A stretch of 64,000 nt of DNA from Girardinichthys multiradiatus (Eukaryota; Chordata; Actinopteri; Cyprinodontiformes; Goodeidae): assembly GCF_021462225.1 (NCBI RefSeq), contig NC_061795.1, positions 124,001 through 188,000 of the forward strand, read 5' to 3'. Under the pieces are notes generated by a model. It had not been told where the DNA came from. It did not search any database and saw only the letters and a list, made by a program, of their open reading frames with translations. The position numbers and the translations under genes were made by a program. Shown here one piece after another: positions 1 through 11,239 of this stretch (position 1 is the stretch's first letter; each line of letters begins with the position of its first letter).

Positions 1-155
1 TTTCCATTTTTGGACAGTAGGTAGACAGGAAAGAGGGGGAGACATTTGGTAAATGTTGCCGGGTCCGGGACTTGAACCCGGGACAGCCGCCATTCGAGGA
101 CTGTAGCCTCTGTATATGGTCACACGCTTTCACCCCTACACCACCAGCGCCGCCC
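1..155 (-). mobile_element. tRNA-derived SINE (left end cut by window)
   Basis: On the minus strand this reads as a tRNA-like head followed by an unrelated tail. The RNA polymerase III box A match (TGGTGTAGGGG, 133-143) and box B match (GGTTCAAGTCC, 68-78) both fit the consensus motifs exactly. The head begins near 155 and the tail runs to position 1, so the far end may lie outside the window. A second, head-less copy of the same tail lies at 25258-25345 in the same orientation. I call it a SINE and not a tRNA gene because a dispersed tail follows the T-arm and the acceptor stem does not pair convincingly. Confidence 0.7.
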
Positions 156-159
156 ATTG

Positions 160-629
160 TATGTAGTTTCTCACTGAAGCCATCAAAACAGTGAATGAAC
201 ACATATGCAGTTATGTAGCAAACCAAAAATTGTAAAATAACTTTAAACATGTTATGTTTTAGATCTCTTAAAGTAGCCGCCCTTTGCAGTGATGACTGAA
301 ATATTAAAATGTGGCTGTTTCTCAATGAACTTCTGAGAAGTTCTTTCAAGACTCTTTGGAAAACCATTTCAGGTGACCACCCCATGAAGCTCTTGGAAAG
401 AAGGCCAAGAGAGCAAAGCAGTGATCAAAGCAAAGGGTGGCTATTTTGTAAAAATCAAAAATGTAAAAATGTTTAGAGTTATTTCACACTTTTTGTTTAC
501 TACATAATTCCATGTGTGTTCATTCACAGTTTTGTTGTCTCTGGTGAGAATCTAAAATTTAAATAGTCATGAAAATAAAGAGACCTATTAAGTGAAAAAA
601 GCATTGTAAAACTTTTGACTGGTAGTGTA
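160..629 (+). mobile_element. Internally deleted Tc1-like element (MITE-like)
   Basis: The two halves are inverted copies of each other. The left half (about 170-330) and right half (about 345-629) share blocks such as GAACACATATGCAG / CATGTGTGTTCATTC. The right half retains the 3' end of a Tc1-like transposase reading frame (about 350-460), similar to the end of the DD38E transposase at 48853-49902 but with several substitutions. The right terminus TGACTGGTAGTG followed by TA (628-629) is a typical Tc1/mariner end. The matching left terminus is missing, so the copy is truncated next to the SINE. No functional transposase remains. Confidence 0.65.
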
Positions 630-1600
630 TTTTTTGTAAATATGTATATATATACACTGGTATATACAGTGTTTTTACAAAGGAGCAAGAAAAGGTTGAA
701 TTAGTGGAAATATGCGTAGAATGGGTCTGGTCACCCTGTTAAGTGTTCAGACAGCGTGGGGAAAGAAACTCTCTGTGGCGGCTTATTTTTGCAAAAAAAA
801 AGTGTGAAATAAGTGTGTGAAGGTAGACGAGCTCATTCTTTGGCAAAGTACTAGTGTCAGTACCAGGAAAAGGCACAAGCAAATTGTAAACACTTTTTTT
901 CAGGTTATATGAAATATATACTGGAATATAATGTTGAAGAAAGCTAATCTTGTTCCAAACTCATTTAAGGGTGTTAAACGTCCTACATTTGATGTTTTAT
1001 ATTTAGCAAAGCAGACTTTTAGTTGCTAAGTTTGTGTTCCATCAAGTCCTCTTTTCCATCCCTGTTCTTACCTTTGCATTTGGTTTCATTATTGAATAAG
1101 TGTCCACAATATTACATCATTGGGTTTAATTGGGAATCTATGACACAAAGAAAAACTGGCCTGAATTTGCAAATGGTGGGAAATCTGAGGTGTTGTAGCT
1201 GGGAAATGAGACGGGTACTACTGGAGCCAGTCTGTCATTCCAGGTGAGTATAAGACAAAGCTGACAATGCTGCTTAATAACAATTATTGTTTGTCTTCAT
1301 TCAAAGACCAAGTTTAGCTTGAGAGCAGTTTCAGCATCTATAGGCAAGAAAATCACATAGATATGACATTCTCTATTGTTGGTTGGACTATGTTAAAAAT
1401 GGCATTAATAAAGTAAAATGTATGTGGTTTATTTTCTCTTTTCTTATGTTTTACAAAAAAAATCTTTCATTTGAAAAAAATGCCACAATTTACATAGTAT
1501 ACATAGTTGAGTAGTATGTAGGTCTTCAGGGTAATGCAGTTGGTAGCACTGTTTCCATGCAGTAAGAATGTCCTATGTTCAAATCTTGGACCGGGGTTCT
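630..1600. other. Non-coding stretch, nothing recognised
   Basis: AT-rich sequence with short TATA microsatellite-like patches near 645-670. The open frame at 1023-1247 has no recognisable domain or codon pattern and I treat it as chance. Confidence 0.5.
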
Positions 1601-2000
1601 GCATGTGTCATGCCAGCTAATGTCTGAGTTTTGAGTTTGTGTTTTTGTTTGTTATACCTGGTCTGGTCCTTAGGTTACCCTTCGTCGAGTTAATTTATTT
1701 CACTCCCTGCACTCTAACCACACCTGTTCCTAGTTCCCCTGATTACCTGGTCCCTCTATTCGTTGGTTCATCCTGCTTTCCCTGTTTGTATTTAAGCTCT
1801 TTAGTTTCCATTGTTCCCTGCTGGTTCCTTGTTGTGCTAGTTCTGTCTTGCTGTTGAGTCGTGTCTGATGTTCGGGTCATGCAACCCTGCTGTCCGGACT
1901 CCGTATGAGCAAGAATTAAAACTTGACTTACCTCCATTCCGCTGGCTCCTAGCATCCTTCTCTGCACTTTGGTCTTACCACAAACTGCACATCATGACAG
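1600..2000 (+). mobile_element. Non-autonomous interspersed repeat, copy 1
   Basis: This segment starts near GTGTCATGCCAGC and ends at CACATCATGACAG (to about 2000). It has the composition seen in a group of fish repeats: T-rich prose such as TTTAAGCTC, then CTGGTTCC, then an AATTAAAAC block near the 3' end and a TGCACTTTGGTC motif before the terminal ATGACA. The same 3' motif order appears at 3034-3706 and, inverted, at 9674-11234. No coding capacity is seen. The class is uncertain: it could be a non-autonomous retroelement or a DNA element. Confidence 0.45.
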
Positions 2001-2079
2001 CATGTTCCCTTCATGTGTGTTCTCTTTGGACCTCTGGCTTCATCCCACAGTCTAAAAACATGACTGTTAGGTCAACTGA

Positions 2080-2200
2080 TTACTCTAAATTGCCCTTAGG
2101 TGTGAATGTGTGTGCGTGTGCATGGTTGTCTGTCCTTTGTGTCTCTGTGTTGCCCTGTGATGGACTGGTGACCTCTCCAGGGTGTACTCCATTGCTTAAC
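2080..2200 (+). repeat. Short interspersed repeat, copy 1
   Basis: The block has CTAAATTGCCCTTAGGTGTGA, a variable TG-rich stretch, then TGTGATGGACTGGTGACCTC and CCAGGGTGTACTCC. The same order is found inverted at 7708-7893, so it is a dispersed repeat. No coding content. Confidence 0.55.
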
Positions 2201-2204
2201 TTGA

Positions 2205-3030
2205 AATTTATTAGCATTAAGGAACTTGGTAAAATCCAATTGCTGCCCTGTGGCAAGGATGTAAAATAACGGAAAATTGCATGTTGCCGTGAGGAAGTTC
2301 TATTTGTTCTTCTATACCCCTATTAGGGGTATAAAATTACAAATATAGTGAATTTAGATAAGATGACCTGGAAGCAGTTATGAACAATACTTGCCAGGAG
2401 AAAAGAAGACAGGATTGGGATGAGAGCCAGAATCAGGAGGAGGATGGGGGTATTGAGGTTGAAAGTACACAGACAGGTGTCTCTAGTAGGCTACAGTAGA
2501 TGGAAACAGAAGATAGTTGGGCAGTGGGATTTCCACTCTGTTCCTCCTTTAAGGTAATGCAGAATGAGACTGAATTTATTCACACAGAGGAGATTTTAGC
2601 CGTGCAGTTCTGTTTTCCATATGGTTTACATTTTTTAGCGTATTTTTCCACTGTGCTACTGATGGGGGATGTGGCTTCAACAATAAAACTGTTATTGAAT
2701 TGTTAGCTTTTAGGAGTTATGCTGAAATTTATTGTATTAGCTTGTGTTCACTTATCTTGTCTGGAAAGATCTAAAGTAAATAGGATCTTCAATCTGAGAC
2801 ATTCCCTGATGTTTCAGAAGTAATATCTTGTCAGTGTCTTGTTAATAATGGGCAATCAGCCTCTCCAACCTTTATTGAAAGAGTGTCCTATTTTAGATCA
2901 AGCTAGAGGAGTTTTAATGAATCTTGTTTTTATTCTACATTTTAAGTCCTTCCAGATCATTTTGGTAATGTATCCTTCTTTACATGTTTCTACACAGCAG
3001 TCTTGATCAAAAAAATGGTACTCATCTCCA
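2205..3030. other. Non-coding stretch, nothing recognised
   Basis: Ordinary AT-rich sequence with no splice-bounded open frame, no terminal inverted repeats and no long tandem repeat that I can see. Confidence 0.5.
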
Positions 3031-3033
3031 ACT

Positions 3034-3706
3034 GTCAGGATCTGTCTGTGTGTTCTTTCCTGTAGTTTTTTTTTCCAGCAGGTTCAGTTGGAGGGTGTAG
3101 CTGCGTGCTGCCTCTCACACCTGTGAGCCATTAGGCTCATTATGGCAGCCTTTTAAGGAGAGGGTTGCTGAGCATTCGACGCCTGAGTGTCGTCCTTTGT
3201 GGTACCTCAAGCCCAGTATCCTGTCTCTGACTTGTAAATCCTCTGAGATATTGTTGTAATTTAAGCTCTGTTCCTTCTTTAAGGTGCCTCCCTGGATCCT
3301 TCTGGTGGTTCCTGTGTAACCTGATCTCGTTCACCTCCTGAGTTTCCCCGTTCGGATTACAGGCTCGCTGCCACCGGGTTCTAGACACTCAGTCACCTAA
3401 ACCTGTCCGCCCTCCAACGAACTGCTTACCTCTGGAAAACACAGAACTGACCAAGAAATCCAAGAACTGACCTCCCCTCCCGGACTCCTATTTCCGCCTG
3501 CAACAGTAAGCCTTCATCACTCAAACTTCCCCTCCATACTCAGAAACTTTGCTCACCGTTTTGCTTTCCCTCCTCAGTGGATGTACCGCCGGAGCCGTAC
3601 CAGAAATTCTCATTCATGTCATATCCCTTCTGAATAAATATCTTAAGCTTCTTTTGTCTCCTGAAAGTTTCTGCATGTGGGTCAAGAAGCTCAGTAAAAC
3701 AATGAC
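3034..3706 (+). mobile_element. Non-autonomous interspersed repeat, copy 2
   Basis: It begins CTGTCAGGATCTGTCTG and ends GCTCAGTAAAACAATGACAC. Near the 3' end it has an AATAAA-like block (TGAATAAATATC, about 3630) followed by TGCATGTGGGTC, the same order as in the copies at 1600-2000 and 9674-11234. Short open frames on both strands (for example 3140-3388 and 3549-3752) share no recognised domain. I infer a non-autonomous element; the class is not settled. Confidence 0.45.
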
Positions 3707-3709
3707 ACC

Positions 3710-5205
3710 AACTTCCATTTCTTATGGGTGTGTGTGTGTCTTCCTCCTCTAATTGCAGGATGTGACCATGTGTGTCCTCACAGCTGGAGCTCATCACGCC
3801 CAGTCAGGAAGAGTTTAAAGAGGAGCAGATTCCCTGAGGCAGATGCCAGATAGTTTTGCTCATATGAGTGGTATTTAGGCCTATCTAATCTCAGCTTCTA
3901 CCTTTCCTAGAAGTTCCTATGTTTACCTTTTTGTTCTCACTCAGGAAAACAGAGTCCCAGTTCATGTTCCGTTCCTGGATCTCGGCCAGTGCTCGGCCTC
4001 CTTGTTCTTAGTTTGCTGGAGAACTCGCCAACAAAGTCTTTGAAATGTATTTTTTGGTCTTTTAATATTGCTATATATGTTTTTATTGTAAAAAGTTCCA
4101 TTTAGTTTGTTTTTACATTTAAGATGGCATGTATGTTGAAACTATTGACAGTTTTACACACCTTTATGAAATATATTATATTTAGACAAAAATACATTTA
4201 CTTGTGCACCTTTGTGTTATGTTACAATGTTGCCTCTGGGCCACAAACTCCAAAAGCTTCAATAACATTTCTCAGTTAATGTGTTTTTAGAGATAAAAAC
4301 ACTTCTTTTTTTTCTAACTGGCATCATATTATATTCTATAGAGAGTTAGGGTTTAAAAATGTCTAAAAGAAAACATTTGAAAAAAATGGAACAATGAAGG
4401 AAAAAAAGAAAGATGTGATTTGATTTTTTTTCATTGGACTGTTTCCCATCTTGTCTGTTTCCTTGTTGAGAGAACAGATTAGGTTCCTTGCTAATGATCC
4501 ACCTCCAGTTTCTCCATCAGCCCCCAGCCACTGTCTCTTGTTATGAAGCTTCAGTAATTTTGGACCCTCACTCCAGCCTGAATGTACAAGCCAAGGGGCC
4601 CCAACAAGTAGGAAACCAGCGCTCAGGGCCGGAGGGAGGATTTCCTTTTCAGTGAGTCTGGCTGGTAAGTGTGTCACCAGACTGGAAGCCGATCCTGTGA
4701 AAAGCAGGTGGACTGTTTTTAAAGCCACCAAAGGAGCATGAATGATGTGTCTTCCTTCACACACTCAAAGGTAAAGAGAGTCAATCCCCTGCCTGCAGAA
4801 GTGTTGTCTGCCTCTTGACAGACAACACCTCTGGAGGACTTTATCTGAGATCTGCCGATTAATCTTCTCAAATTGGATTCACTACATGGAGTATATCAGT
4901 ACAACAAAAAGAGATTTATTTCACAAAACACCCCTAGGGTGATAACAAAAATGAAGCGACACTGACCTTTTAAATTGACTGAATTCATTGTGACAAGGTG
5001 TGTTGTTGCAAGGCACTATTGACTAACACCTAGCTTGTTATCACCAATCGCCTGGAGTAGGAAAAACCTGTTACTCATTCTTGTAATGAAGTTACAGAAA
5101 AACTCTCTAGGTTTAAATGCAAAAATAGATCAGCATATGAGGTAATGAACCAAATCTTTAACAATGAGTTTAGTTTTTTTGTTTAAAACTTGACATTGAT
5201 TCATT
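3710..5205. other. Non-coding stretch, nothing recognised
   Basis: Mixed AT-rich sequence. The frame on the minus strand at 4363-4764 has no recognised domain. No terminal inverted repeats were found. Confidence 0.5.
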
Positions 5206-5211
5206 CCTGTC

Positions 5212-5512
5212 AAGGTGACTTGGTGGTAGGGGTTGGTCCTGTAAGCCATCGTTCAAATCCCAACTCTCTGTCTCAGTCTTTTTGTCCTTGGGCAAGACAC
5301 TTCACCCACCTTGGTTGCTGATGGTGGTCACAGGGCTCGGTGGTGCCAACTGTATGGCAGCCTCACTTCTGTCAGTCTGTCCAAGGGCAGATGTGGCTAC
5401 ATTGTAGCTCACCACTGTCCGTGTATGAATGGGTGAATGACTGATTCTAGTGTAAAGCATTTTGGGCTCTCTGGGGACTTGATGAAGTGCTATAAAAGTG
5501 CGGGCCATTTAC
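5212..5512 (+). mobile_element. tRNA-derived SINE
   Basis: A tRNA-like head carries a box B match (CGTTCAAATCC, 5250-5260). It is followed by a conserved-looking body with GGGCAAGACACTTCACCC and ends with a tail containing GTGCTATAAAAGTGCGGGCC then CATTTACCATT. This order is that of a SINE family widespread in ray-finned fishes with an L2-type LINE-like tail. That last point is from memory, not from a search. Box A is weak, so this copy is probably not transcribed. Confidence 0.7.
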
Positions 5513-5519
5513 CATTCCA

Positions 5520-6093
5520 AGCTTATAATATGCATGGGCTGGCATGAGATTCTCACTCCATGATGACATTAAGTGGAAATGGCACAGTTTCAAAGTATGG
5601 TAGTATTTAATGTAATTTTAAAACTAAAATATTCGACATGATCTAAATGATAGCAGTTTACACTTGCTCATAGTAAGGAATATGTTGTCCTTCTCAGTGG
5701 TGGATCTTTCTTAAATGGGGCCCTGGTCAAACCCCTTCTTGTGCAAGCAACAACAGTCTAAGGTGATCACAATGCCAGAAAAAGCATGAAAATATTTTTT
5801 TGTATGTATGTACCATTGAACTTGTAGATGCAAGGCAGTAAAGCAACTTAAGACAGTAGCAGTGCAGATGCCAGTCCCTGTGGCCATTAACAGGACATGT
5901 AAAGCAGTAATAGAAAATGTGTTTGGGCTACAACTGAGCACTTGGAAAAAGCAAAACTACCCTACCCTGAGGGCTGGCAAAACCACCACTGGTTTCACCT
6001 TATTCTTTGAACCTATGATGCTTTGGATGAATTTTTTTGTGGCTTTATGACTGGCATTCTTGCAAAGAAACAAATGGCCATAAAACGTGGAAA
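5520..6093. other. Non-coding stretch, nothing recognised
   Basis: No supported gene. Overlapping short frames on both strands near 5711-6050 have no domain. Confidence 0.5.
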
Positions 6094-6095
6094 TA

Positions 6096-7697
6096 CTGGT
6101 CCTTCTCAAAATATTAGCATATTGTGATAAAGTTCATTATTTTCCATAATGTCATGATGAAAATTTAACATTCATATATTTTAGATTCATTGCACACTAA
6201 CTGAAATATTTCAAGTCTTTTATTGTCTTAATACGGATGATTGTGGCATACAGCTCATGAAAACCCAAAATTCCTATCTCACAAAATTAGCATATTTCAT
6301 CCGACCAATAAAAGAAAAGTGTTTTTAATACAAAAAACGTCAACCTTCAAATAATCATGTACAGTTATGCACTCAATACTTGGTTGGGAATCCTTTTGCA
6401 GAAATGACTGCTTCAATGTGGCGTGGCATGGAGGCAATCAGCCTGTGGCACTGCTGAGGTCTTATGGAGGCCCAGGATGCTTCGATAGCAGCCTTTAGCT
6501 CATCCAGAGTGTTGGGTCTTGAGTCTCTCAACGTTCTCTTCACAATATCCCACAGATTCTCTATGGGGTTCAGGTCAGGAGAGTTGGCAGGCCAATTGAG
6601 CACAGTGATACCATGGTCAGTAAACCATTTACCAGTGGTTTTGGCACTGTGAGCAGGTGCCAGGTCGTGCTGAAAAATGAAATCTTCATCTCCATAAAGC
6701 TTTTCAGCAGATGGAAGCATGAAGTGCTCCAAAATCTCCTGATAGCTAGCTGCATTGACCCTGCCCTTGATAAAACACAGTGGACCAACACCAGCAGCTG
6801 ACACGGCACCCCAGACCATCGCTAACTGTGGGTACTTGACACTGGACTTTTGGCATTTCCTTCTCCCCAGTCTTCCTCCAGACTCTGGCACCTTGATTTC
6901 CGAATGACATGCAGAATTTGCTTTCATCCGAAAAAAGTACTTTGGACCACTGAGCAACAGTCCAGTGCTGTTTCTCTGTAGCCCAGGTCGGGCGCTTCTG
7001 CCGCTGTTTCTGGTTCAAAAGTGGCTTGACCTGGGGAATGCGGCACCTGTAGCCCATTTCCTGCACACGCCTGTGCACGGTGGCTCTGGATGTTTCTACT
7101 CCAGACTCAGTCCACTGCTTCCGCAGGTCCCCCAAGGTCTGGAATCGGCCCTTCTCCACAATCTTCCTCAGGGTCCGGTCACCTCTTCTCGTTGTGCAGC
7201 GTTTTCTGTCACACTTTTTCCTTCCCACAGACTTCCCACTGAGGTGCCTTGATACAGCACTCTGGGAACAGCCTATTGGTTCAGAAATGTCTTTCTGTGT
7301 CTTACCCTCTTGCTTGAGGGTGTCAATAGTGGCCTTCTGGACAGCAGTCAGGTCGGCAGTCTTACCCATGATTGGGGTTTTGAGTGATGAACCAGGCTGG
7401 GAGTTTTAAAGGCCTCAGGAATCTTTTGCAGGTGTTTAGAGTTAACTCGTTGATTCAGATGATTAGGTTCATAGCTCGTTTAGAGACCCTTTTAATGATA
7501 TGCTAATTTTGTGAGATAGGAATTTTGGGTTTTTGTGAGCTGTATGCCAAAATCATCCGTATTAAGACAATAAAAGACCTGAAATATTTCAGTTAGTGTG
7601 CAATGAATCTAAAATATATGAATGTTAAATTTTCATCATGACATTATGGAAAATAATGAACTTTATCACAATATGCAAATTTTTTGAGAAGGACCTG
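6096..7697 (-). mobile_element. Tc1-like DD34E transposon, copy 1
   Basis: A complete 1602-bp element flanked by TA on both sides (6094-6095 and 7698-7699), the target duplication made by Tc1/mariner transposases. Terminal inverted repeats of about 200 bp start CTGGTCCTTCTC on the left and end GAGAAGGACCTG on the right. The left repeat runs to about 6296 and the right one starts about 7498. The transposase lies on the minus strand and is broken (see the pseudogene entry). Two further copies of the family lie at 53005-54793 and from 61627 to the window end. Confidence 0.93.
6373..7369 (-). pseudogene. Frameshifted Tc1-like transposase, copy 1
   Basis: On the minus strand the first part (7369 down to about 6860) reads the N-terminal paired-like helix-turn-helix region and the first catalytic Asp in FSDESKF. 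The second part (to 6373) reads the second Asp in FQHDLAPAH and the Glu in PIENLW, but in another frame. Against the open copy at 53281-54285, 8 nt are missing near 6851-6855. There the open copy has a direct repeat GGCATTTT/GGCATTTC and this copy has one unit, so slippage between repeats is the likely cause. All three catalytic residues are present but cannot be joined in one frame. Transposases of this family cut and paste the element at TA sites; this one should be inactive. Confidence 0.92.
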
Positions 7698-7707
7698 TAT
7701 TAGCCTC

Positions 7708-7893
7708 CATTTATCAATCTATTGCCTGCTAATCTTTGCAGGGTCACAGGGCGACTGGTTCAACAGCCATTGGGTGAGAGGGAGGGTGCACCCTGGACAG
7801 GTCACCTGTTCCTCACAGGGTAACACAGAGTCATAAAGGACAGACACACACACACACACACACACACACTTCTAAAGGCAATTTAGTGTAAAT
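7708..7893 (-). repeat. Short interspersed repeat, copy 2, with CA microsatellite
   Basis: The reverse complement matches the repeat at 2080-2200 in motif order. A (CA)n run at 7847-7869 occupies the position of the TG-rich stretch in the other copy. It lies directly beside the right end of Tc1-like copy 1, so the transposon may have landed in or next to it. Confidence 0.55.
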
Positions 7894-8239
7894 AAGTATT
7901 TTAACTTGTACTATATTTTTTAACAGTGGAAGGAACCTTCATGGAGGAAGATCAGAAGAAACTGCATATGACAGTTTTGAATACTACCACATCTAACTCC
8001 ATTAACTTTATTGCTACGTACAGAGAACAGAGGTACAAATCCAAAGCATTTTGAGATCGTTCAGACATTTGCTATGTTTTTAAATTGCTGAGAGCACATT
8101 AATTTTGTAGTTGCATATTTCTAAGAGACAATTTTCAGTTGTTAATTTGGTCAGGGACAAAGTCATTCACTGATGAATTATTACTGAGCATAAAAAATAA
8201 CTACATTAACGGTTATCCTTAAAACTAAAATCAGATCTG

Positions 8240-9399
8240 GGCCAGTATTCACAAAGATCCTCAGAGTCCTCTCAGAGAGCTTCTATTTTAGCCTATAAAT
8301 TCCTGGCAAAAACTCCTAGCTTCAGCGTGATTCAACTCGCTGCTGAGAGCATCTGAGCTAGAAGACGGCAGAGATTCCTATCTTAGTGAGGTGAGGCTGA
8401 CCCCGTTGCTAGGTGTGATGCTGTATTCTAAGAGCTGTGCGGTCCTAGTAATCAAAATGATCTATATCATATTATCTATATCATATTAAATAATTTAAAA
8501 TTAATAATAAAATTCAGCATTTATTATGATCTGCTTCTTATATAATGAGGCTCATTTTGGTAAAATGACCAAAACAAAACTGAAAACAAAAGATGGAGAA
8601 AACCGAACTGAACAGAGGAGCGGAGCCTGCTGGTGGAGGAGAAGAGAGGAGTGTTAAAAAGTAGATTGGTCCTGGGATCATGGTGGGAACAAAAAGGCAT
8701 TCCTAAGCAGATAAATGCGCCGTTCCCTCTGCTTTCAGCACCAGCCTGCATTGCGAGCAGCTCTGGTTCCTGTTGTGATTACAAGCTAGAGAGGAGATAG
8801 CAGCACACATGAGAACTTCTCCACAGATAGGAAATGTAGATGACCACTTTTTTATTTATATATATATGTAAACATTTAAATAATTTTGTAAGATAGTGTT
8901 TGTAATTTTGTTCACTTTTATTCATGATTATTTTTATTTTTTATTAATCCTTCCTAATATTACCTTACTATAGGTGCCCCTTTAATCTGTCCTGCTGCTT
9001 AAACTACTTACATTCCCCTTAGGGGGATGATAAGGTTTATATTAATAATGTTTATGTGCTCATTTACTTGACTATTAAGGGGGTGGATCCCTACGCGGTC
9101 GAGGCGATAGCGTTTTATTAATTAATTGTTGGGAGAATATCTCTCCTTTCTCCTGGTCTTTCCACAATCTTCTATTCTCAAGACACTCTTAAGCTCACTG
9201 AAACTCCTCCTCACTATTTTTTATATTTCCTCACGTTAGGAGCTCTCTGAAGGCCTAAGATGCTTCATAAATAACTTTCATCTTACCGAGAGGAAATTCT
9301 ATGAAAAATCTTAGACTTCAAGGAAGTTTAAGATTTTTTTTAGAATGACATCACTAGGAGCTACTTTTAGTCCCAGGGTTCTTTATTAATAGGGTCCCT
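8240..9399. mobile_element. Candidate non-autonomous DNA transposon (about 1.16 kb)
   Basis: The left end GGCCAGTATTCACAAAG and the reverse complement of the right end (GGGACCCTATTAATAAAG) look like degenerate inverted termini. The hexamer GATCTG lies on both sides (8234-8239 and 9400-9405) and may be a target duplication. Inside are two near-identical ATCTATATCAT units (about 8460-8486) and no transposase-like frame. The termini resemble fish MITEs with GGGCC...TATTCATAAA ends, but I cannot assign a superfamily. Moderate to low confidence. Confidence 0.45.
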
Positions 9400-9673
9400 G
9401 ATCTGCTCTCAGCAGGTCTGTGAAGCCTTAACAGAAGCCAACATTTCTTCTCTGGAGGACGATTACAGCCAACCACAGTGAGGATTATCCTCTATGGCCT
9501 TTTTGTTGACAAAGGGACCAAGCAAACAGTTTTCAGTGGTTGCTCTAAATATAGATACCACATTCAACTTGATTTCTTGTCTGTTTGTAACCGATGGAAA
9601 ATAATAAATGGACTACAAGGATAACCCCTTTTTGATTTTGTTGCATGTTAAGGCCACAAGCTATGCTCTGATT

Positions 9674-11234
9674 GTTACGTTCTGAGTTTGGATCGGACCA
9701 AAGTGCAGACAAGAGCTGGGCAGCTGCATGTTGTAAAAAGTCTTCAGTATTTATTCCAGAGGTTTTTACAAAAAACATAGCAAAAATCACTGCCGGTACT
9801 AACAAGAGTCGAGACCAAAACTTACATAAGTATTCTCTGCAGGAACGTAGCAAAACAGAATCAGGGGTAGTAACGGAGAGGAACCAGCAAAGCACAATGA
9901 AACAAAACCAACTAATATAAAGAGGGAGACAAAGGCAGGTAATCAAAGGAACTAAGAACAGGTGTGACAAGGAGGCAGGAAGGCAGAAGGAACAGGTGAA
10001 ACAAATACAAAAACTGAGAAAGGGCGACGTGACTGAAAAACAATAAAGAGAAACTTGGCCGTGGCCCCCTCTAGCCAAGACCTACAGCATGCTCTGGGGC
10101 GGTTCGCAGCCGAGTGTGAAGCAGCTGGGAGGAAGATCAGCTCCTCCAAGTCCGAGGCCATGGTTCTTGACCGGAAAAGGGTGGTTGTCCTCTTCAGGTT
10201 GGAGGGGAGTTCCTCCCTCAAGTGGAGGAGTTTAAGTATCTCGGGGTCTTGTTCACAAGTGAGGGAAGAATGGAGCGGGAGATCGACAGACGGATCGGTG
10301 CGGCAGTAATGGGGGCGCTGTGCCGGTCCGTTGTGGTGAAGAGAGAGCTGAGCTGAAAGCAAAGCTCTCAATTTACCGGTCGGTCTACGTTCCTACCCTC
10401 ACCTATGGCCATGAACTTTGGGTCATGACTGAAAGAACGAGATCCCGGATATAAGCGGCGAAATGTGCTTCCTCCGTAGGGTGGCCGGGCACTCCCTTAG
10501 AGATAGGGTGAGGAGCTCGGCCATCCGGGAAGGACTCGGAATAGAGCCGCTGCTCCTCCACATCGAGAGGAGCCAGTTGAGGTGGCTCGGGCATCTATAC
10601 CAGATGCCTAGTGGACGCCTTCCTCGGGAGGTGTTCCAGGCACGTCCCACCGGGAGGAGGCTCAGGGGACGGCACTGGAGGGACTATGTCTTTCGGCTGG
10701 CCTGGGAACGCCTTGGGCTCCCCCCGGAGGAGCTGGAGGAGGTGTCTGGGGAGAGGGACGTCTGGGCGTCTCTGCTGAGTCTGCTGCCCCCGCGACCCGG
10801 TCCCGGATAAGCGGAAGATGACGAGTACGAGTACATACCAAGCAAACCCATAAACAAAGATAAATAATCAAATGAAGCATAAGAAAAGTAGAATAACCAT
10901 GAACTAAAGTAAACAGGGAAACTTGAGGGAACTTAGGAACACCAACAACAACCTAAGAACAAACAAAGAACCCTTAAAGAGAACTTGATAACAAAAGTAA
11001 ACAAAACTAACTGAATTGACAGGAAAGGAAACAGAACGAGAGAACCAGAATATGTACAAACAAAACATAAACGATAACTAAAGCTAACCTATAAGGAAGA
11101 GCTGGAAAGAGAACAAATGTAACATCAAATTGACTGGAGAAATAAACAAAAGTGCTGAGGCCAAAGAATAAAGATACCTAACTGAAAAGCAGAGTCCAAA
11201 GCCAAACAGAGTCCAAAATGTCAAACCCTGACAC
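9674..11234 (-). mobile_element. Non-autonomous interspersed repeat, copy 3, split by a LINE
   Basis: Read on the minus strand it runs from GTCAGGGTTTGACATTTTGG (about 11234) to CTGCACTTTGGTCCGATCC (about 9690) and a terminal ACGTAACAATC. The 3' motif order (AATAAATACTG, CTCTTGTCTGCACTTTGGTC) matches the repeats at 1600-2000 and 3034-3706. A LINE fragment of about 0.8 kb interrupts it at about 10050-10835. Minus-strand frames such as 9545-10078 reflect its T-rich composition and have no domain. Confidence 0.5.
10050..10835 (+). mobile_element. 5'-truncated non-LTR retrotransposon, 3' end
   Basis: The plus strand carries the C-terminal part of a LINE reverse-transcriptase ORF in several broken frames. 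These include a palm/thumb region (ALGRFAAECEAAGRKISSSK, about 10085-10145) and a long C-terminal stretch with FLRRVAGHSLRDRVRSS, LRWLGHL and SLLPPRPGPG (10463-10810). It stops at a TAA followed by a short tail ending GACGAGTACGAGTAC. Frameshifts lie near 10200 and 10310, with stops between. The family resembles an RTE/Rex3-type fish LINE from memory; the clade is not certain. It is nested in the repeat at 9674-11234 and cannot move on its own. Confidence 0.75.
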
Positions 11235-11239
11235 TGATT

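Noticed and set aside
61..155. A tRNA gene on the minus strand
   Set aside because: Boxes A and B are perfect, but the acceptor stem does not pair, a dispersed tail follows, and a head-less copy of that tail exists at 25258-25345. A SINE fits better.
6965..7409. Open frames of 95 and 109 residues opposite the transposase
   Set aside because: They recur with the same sequence in all three DD34E copies and simply read the antisense of the transposase gene.
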